Notes under the pieces: generated by a model | What the model saw: only the letters and a program-made list of their open reading frames with translations | What the model was told of the DNA's origin: nothing | Databases searched by the model: none | Position numbers and translations under genes: made by a program | Shown here: positions 59,726-64,000 of the stretch, one piece after another | Numbering within the stretch: position 1 is the stretch's first letter | Layout: each line of letters starts with the position of its first letter | Source of the DNA: Maylandia zebra | Taxonomy: Eukaryota; Chordata; Actinopteri; Cichliformes; Cichlidae | Direction of reading: 5' to 3' | DNA length: 64,000 nt | Assembly: GCF_041146795.1 (NCBI RefSeq) | Contig: NC_135184.1 | Location: 3,559,967-3,623,966, forward strand

Positions 59726-60900
59726 CAGACCTTCCCAAAGTGTGGGGCCCGCCCCCTAGGGGGGGCGCAGAGCCATTGCAGGGGGGGCGCGGCATGAAAA
59801 GGGAAAAAAAAACAAAAAAACAAGGCTTGGACACTGCTAGCACGGGCGCTCACACAAACGCAAAGCAGGAGATGAAGCATCGCTGAATATGTTTCCAAAC
59901 CAACTTCATTCTAAGCCAAAGACTAGAAAATATGGTGAAGCAAATCTTCACCTGCACAAGTGCTGAGGTAGGTCTCCCTGCAGAATTGGTTTTCCCTTCG
60001 TCGGGAGCAGCGCTGGGCTGTTTAAATCATGGACAAACAGGATCCCACATTCTTGATTTGTAGTTCACAAACACTTGTTGTAATGACTAACTACTCCTGA
60101 CATTTTGGAGATGTGAGCTCTTTATACAGTAAAGTTACAGTGGGATACCAATAACATCAGGCTGATCCTGCCACGATTTGTTCAAATCACGGACAAACAG
60201 TATCCAACAGTTGTTTATGTTTTTGAACCCATTTTGCAGAGGGATTTTTTGAAAAATGTATTAATAGCAATGTTGAATATTATTACACAGGAAAAAAAAA
60301 CAACTACATGTAAAATAATCACACCGTGACGCCTCTGCTTTTCTAAATGGAGGGACAGTAACTGCGTGTGTATATGTAAGCGCGTAAAACTGCAGACAGT
60401 CAGATTAACAGTATTTTGTCTCTATCTGCCATTCTGCAATTCATCTCATGTAAACAATAACGTGGCGGACAGCTGACGTGAAAAAAGGCACATACCTTTG
60501 ACGTTGCGTGACGAACTCTGTATTCCTCGTCCACACGTAAACGCAAAAACGGAGGTTTAAAAAAATCTTCGGTGATTCGAAACGCCGTTTACGTGTGGAC
60601 GAAAGGTCCAAACGCACAGAAACAGCTGCGTTTTCAAAAATACCCGTGTAGGTGCGGACGCAGCGTAAAAGAGTTAGTAGTTTATTTTCTTACTACCTGT
60701 AATTTATTGCAGATTACTTGTATTTGTGTTTACTGAATGTTTAGGTGTGAAATAAACCGCAGTGGAGTTTGAAAACAAAACATGGGTGTGTGTGGTTGGA
60801 GGATGTGTTTGTGTTTGTGTGGGGGGTGTTAGGTGGGGTGGGGGGGGGATTTTCTTGTAAAACATAGGGGGGCCTAGCAAAAAAAGTTTGGGAACCACTG
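59726..60900. mobile_element. Non-autonomous hAT (Charlie-like) transposon, 1,175 bp, with perfect 8-bp duplication
   Basis: The left end reads cagaccttcccaaagtgtgg, the right end read inwards cagtggttcccaaacttttt: imperfect inverted termini of the CAGTGGTTCCCAAAC type seen in Charlie-group hATs. The duplication ctttaaga flanks them exactly. The interior has G-runs near both ends, a partial direct duplication (about 60026-60050 and 60182-60206, both acggacaaacag-like), and an inverted pair near 60528-60602 (gtccacacgtaaacg, cgtttacgtgtggac). No transposase frame. The 60520-60670 part, with its own inverted pair, may be a second, younger insertion. Confidence 0.9.
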
Positions 60901-62041
60901 CTTTAAGATGACTTCTTTTTTATGGATCTTGATGAAATATTTGAGTATGTGAGACTTCTGCGAGCCCCCAGATGCCTCAACACATCGCTGCTCCCAGTTT
61001 TAACATTTAGAAACACCCGATAATGTTATCTGAGGATCTGAGCTCATTAATGATGAACATCAACAAATGACTTGCTCCCTGACACAGACTATCCAGTATA
61101 CACACCGTTTTCCCAGCTGCAGTACAAGATACGTGGCTCACAGTATAGTACATACAGTATAATCTTGCAGGATAACAGTACAGGAGAGTCTCATCACTGT
61201 TTCGACTGACGGTAGCTTGCACTGTATGCCAGCAACGCTGCGGTTCAGGGCCTCGTGTCATTAATAACAGTGATGTTATGCAGAGGCCCTTTACCCTCGT
61301 AGCTTTTAATACAGTAGATTCCCACAGGCTGAACTTCTGGGCAGAACCTTTGCTTCTCCGAACCCCCGAAGAGATTGACAGTGATGGGCAGCCATGTTGA
61401 TCCAGACACAATTTCTGCTATGTGGAGTCATAGTGACCTCATAAGTGTTGCTGTCATCTGTCGCTTTCCTCTTTCTTTTGCTTTTGCAGACATTTCCTCC
61501 GTGTGCAGTCAGGCGTCTTCAGACTGACTCAGCTCGCTGAAAAATATTTTGGAGGGAGGAGGGGTGTGGGGCAGGCGGGCACAGAGGGACGAATCACTGA
61601 CTCCAGCCTTCCCCCAGCCACCCCTCGCCTCCCTTTCACCCTCCTCGGTGGTTTCATGTGGTTGATCTCAGACAATCTTGTTGTTACCAGACACTGCACT
61701 CAGCCTCTCTTAATATTTGATGAAGGATCAGGGCCATCAGTTGCAGCTTTTTGAGCTTTTAATGGCACAGTTTTCCGGTGGCATTCTTGTGCAGTGACCT
61801 TCCAGGCGTTGCTTAAAAATGACTTGAGAAGCAAAAGCTTTTACAGTCTTTCTGTCTCATTGCTCTGTCTGCAATGCTCGCTGAACTCAAGGGTTTCCAT
61901 CAACTTAGAAAGCAGCAAAAGTAATTACACATGTACTGTTCAAACAAGATGAGGGGACTATTTAAAGTAGGGAAGAGTGTAATTCTTGTAAAATAATTTA
62001 AGACGTCCTTAATTTGCATTTTTTGCATGTGGGTCAAGTGT

Positions 62042-62985
62042 AGGGATGGGTATCGTTTAGATTTTATCCGATACCGGTGCCAAACCGGTACTTTTGAAAT
62101 GGTGCCGGTGCTTAAACGGTGCTCAAACCGGTGCTTAAAGAATGGAGAACACAAAATTGGTCCAAAAACCTCATGTTCAGCTGTTTTTTTTGTAAAAAGA
62201 TAACAATGTTAGCCTTTTCTGCAGCTATGGGGCATATATGGTATCACTCTTGGCTGGAAGCAGTGCTTAAACAATGGAAAAAACACAAACTTTGTCCTAA
62301 ACCTCTCATGTTTAACTGTTTTCCACTTTTTCTTTGGTCATTTTAGCCTTTTTGTCCAGGGTGAAGGGAGCATCTGCCATCAAACAAGAAGACAGCCGCA
62401 TGTTGCTATGATGATGTTTGCTAGTTCACCTTACATGCATTAATGTAATAACGTGGTTAGCCTACTCAACGTAAATTACACACGAACAACATTAAGCTAC
62501 TCACGCAGAGAAGAACGGCTGCTGCTGCATCATCATCCTCATCATTTCTGCTACACTGGCAGGGCTAGGGGCCAGGACTCTCCTCTTCGGGTTTTTGGGG
62601 GATGTTGCTAACTCCGGGTCCGATAACAGGCACCACACCCGCAGTAGATGTGCTCGGTGTGAGGTCTCGCAGCAAGCTATCAAATACGGCGCATTTCTCG
62701 GCTTTTAAAAAAAACGCTATGCGTCGCCAGGTGTTTCATCGGATTTGAGGTGTTACCTCCTTTGACAGTATCACAGTATCAGCTTAAAGCACTTAATCTG
62801 TAGCTCTGCTCTAACAGAACGTACGTACCTGGCCCCGCCTACTATCCTCGGAAACGTAAAATGATTGGCTAGAATCTAAAGTGTACCACAGCTCAGGAAA
62901 AAAAAGCACCGAAATAAAGCACTGAAATGTGCGCTGCTTTTCGGTCTGGTTACTACCGTTTATGTCAGAACGGTAATAACCAAAT
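62042..62985. mobile_element. hAT-like transposon fragment, left end and interior
   Basis: Begins agggatgggtatcgttta, then ccgataccggtgccaaaccg and repeated ccggtgctt motifs, a layout I recognise from fish hAT termini. The opposite terminus is not present in the remaining window, so the copy is truncated. On the minus strand near 62700-62520 a frame reads KAEKCAVFDSLLRDLTP and continues Pro/Ser-rich to a stop, possibly the N-terminus of a lost transposase. The class is inference. Confidence 0.5.
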
Positions 62986-62989
62986 AAGT

Positions 62990-63305
62990 GATGACGTGAT
63001 GAACCCTGCTGCAGGGTCCAAACTACTCTGTGTTTATTAAGGCTGTCGAGGTTTTAACATGTTTTAATGTTTTGTATCTTTGTTCTGTTTAATCAGAACA
63101 AGCCTCTAAATACAGTCAGTGATCGCTGTCTCTCTCGGTTTTTATCATTTTAAAGCTCAGTTTAAAACCTTACGATGTAACTACAGCCCAGCCCACGCAG
63201 CAGTATATTAATGACTAACCTCTTTGTGGATGGATCATCTCAGTTGTTCTCCTGACTGAAGTTCGATCCGTTTACAGCATCCTGCCATGCGATTGCATTG
63301 CAACC
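62990..63305. repeat. Second copy of the 27.9-kb TIR element, partial
   Basis: gtgatgacg, ttaacatgttttaatgtt, cagtcagtgatc, tgtaactacagcccagccca, agtatattaatgactaacct, ggatggatcatctcagttgt and tttacagcatcctgccatgc line up in the same order with 27865-28205, with scattered differences and small indels. It lacks both inverted termini. Confidence 0.8.
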
Positions 63306-64000
63306 GTCAAGAAGCTGCTTCAAGTATGTGTCAGCAAAGCTTCTGTAAACACCCAGAGTTGGACCAGTAAAGGTCAGAGTTTCTGGGGTAACCCGTACCT
63401 CTTTATTTGACAGCAATGTGTGAACATAGTTTTGGAAATTTGCATCACAAGAACCGGTTTATACAGAGAGCAGCACAGCCTTGTAGTTGAGAGACTTTCT
63501 AAGAGGTTCAAGGCAGCAGACTAATACGAGCTATAACACATTGCTTTGTCTTTGCTCAGGTTTGTTTAAAGACAGGAAAAAATGAAGACCTTTATGTTTG
63601 CTCTGGCTCATTTCCTATAACAAACTTCACTGGAGGCAGTTTTGGCCTCGGCCACCGTTTGTCACCTTGTTGACTCCTCCGGTCTCGTCCTCAGTAAGAC
63701 CAAATGAAATAGTTTGTCTGGAAGAATTACTGCCCCTGAGTCTTGGTTCGATACGAAGCGATAAAAAAAAAAGACACCTCGTAGCGACTCATTTCCTCCT
63801 TTCTCTGCTTTCTGCTCCGGGCTCTTAAACCTATTTTTGTGAACTTTAAGTGCCAGAAGAGTGTCCTGACCTGATAAATCACACTAGCAGCACAGCCAGT
63901 TCTGAAAGTGCCGCCAGGGAACATGGGAGGTTTTCATTTTTACTCCATTTCACTGAAGTTTGTTCTTTTTCTAAACTTTCACTGAAATCTAAACTGAAAC
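63306..64000. other. Gene-free end of window
   Basis: Intronic sequence without recognised features. Confidence 0.4.

Larger units (their letters stand above)
48789..64000 (+). other. adcy8: adcy8 intron 1 (continues beyond the window)
   Basis: Begins with the donor gtgagc. Over 15 kb I find no acceptor followed by sequence encoding the end of membrane block 1 or the first catalytic domain. The GC content drops back to background after about 48850. Besides the repeats listed separately it holds no gene. The stretch at 55928-56470 is T-rich on the minus strand and gives a long hydrophobic frame; it may be a retroelement-like repeat but no ends are certain. A short CA run is at 49219-49251. 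Confidence 0.8.

Noticed and set aside
48900..64000. Search for adcy8 exon 2 or further exons
   Set aside because: No frame shows the end of the first membrane block or the cyclase motifs with an acceptor; the next exon must lie beyond the window.

Overview
This is vertebrate, almost certainly teleost, genomic DNA. The reasons are one recognisable multi-exon gene start with a CpG-rich leader, long AT-rich non-coding stretches, (CA)n and (CATC)n microsatellites, and a dense mix of fish-type repeats: L2/CR1-like LINEs, a Penelope-like remnant, tRNA-derived SINEs, Tc1 and hAT DNA transposons, and a solo LTR. A percomorph, perhaps a cichlid, is my guess from the repeat flavour; nothing in the window proves it. 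There are no operons, CRISPR arrays, prophages or bacterial features.

The one confident host gene is adcy8 (Ca2+/calmodulin-stimulated adenylyl cyclase type 8), plus strand. Its first coding exon runs from ATG 47889 to a canonical donor at 48788/48789 (300 codons, phase 0). It lies in a CpG-rich block (about 46690-48790) that should hold the promoter and 5' leader, including a 61-codon upstream ORF. Everything to the window end (48789-64000) reads as intron 1; I see no second adcy8 exon. The 46 kb upstream is flanking DNA in which no host gene is identifiable, apart from a transposon-related THAP-domain reading frame at 17.6-18.7 kb and two weak exon-like stretches near 35.3 and 36.1 kb.

Layout: 0-6 kb, piggyBac-like end, Penelope-like fragment bounded by inverted repeats, L2-like LINE with a one-base frameshift, and a LINE endonuclease fragment. 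6-16 kb, mostly unique, with a decayed Tc1 copy. 16-24.7 kb, microsatellites, THAP/transposase-like gene, LINE reverse-transcriptase pieces, a 22-bp perfect hairpin, and a 940-bp hAT element with an 8-bp target duplication. 27.8-28.7 kb, a terminal-inverted-repeat element whose relative is at 63.0 kb. 31.5-32.9 kb, a three-level nested insertion and a tetranucleotide array. 35-46 kb, LINE fragments, a solo LTR with a 5-bp duplication, two SINE families, and a LINE inserted inside a SINE. 46.7-48.8 kb, adcy8 promoter and exon 1. 48.8-64 kb, intron with an inverted pair of repeats and three DNA-transposon remnants, one a 1,175-bp hAT with a perfect 8-bp duplication.

I found no convincing novel biological system. 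The most useful observations are mechanistic: insertion order can be read from the nests, one SINE family shares its 3' tail with a LINE family present in the same window, and the adcy8 leader has a uORF.
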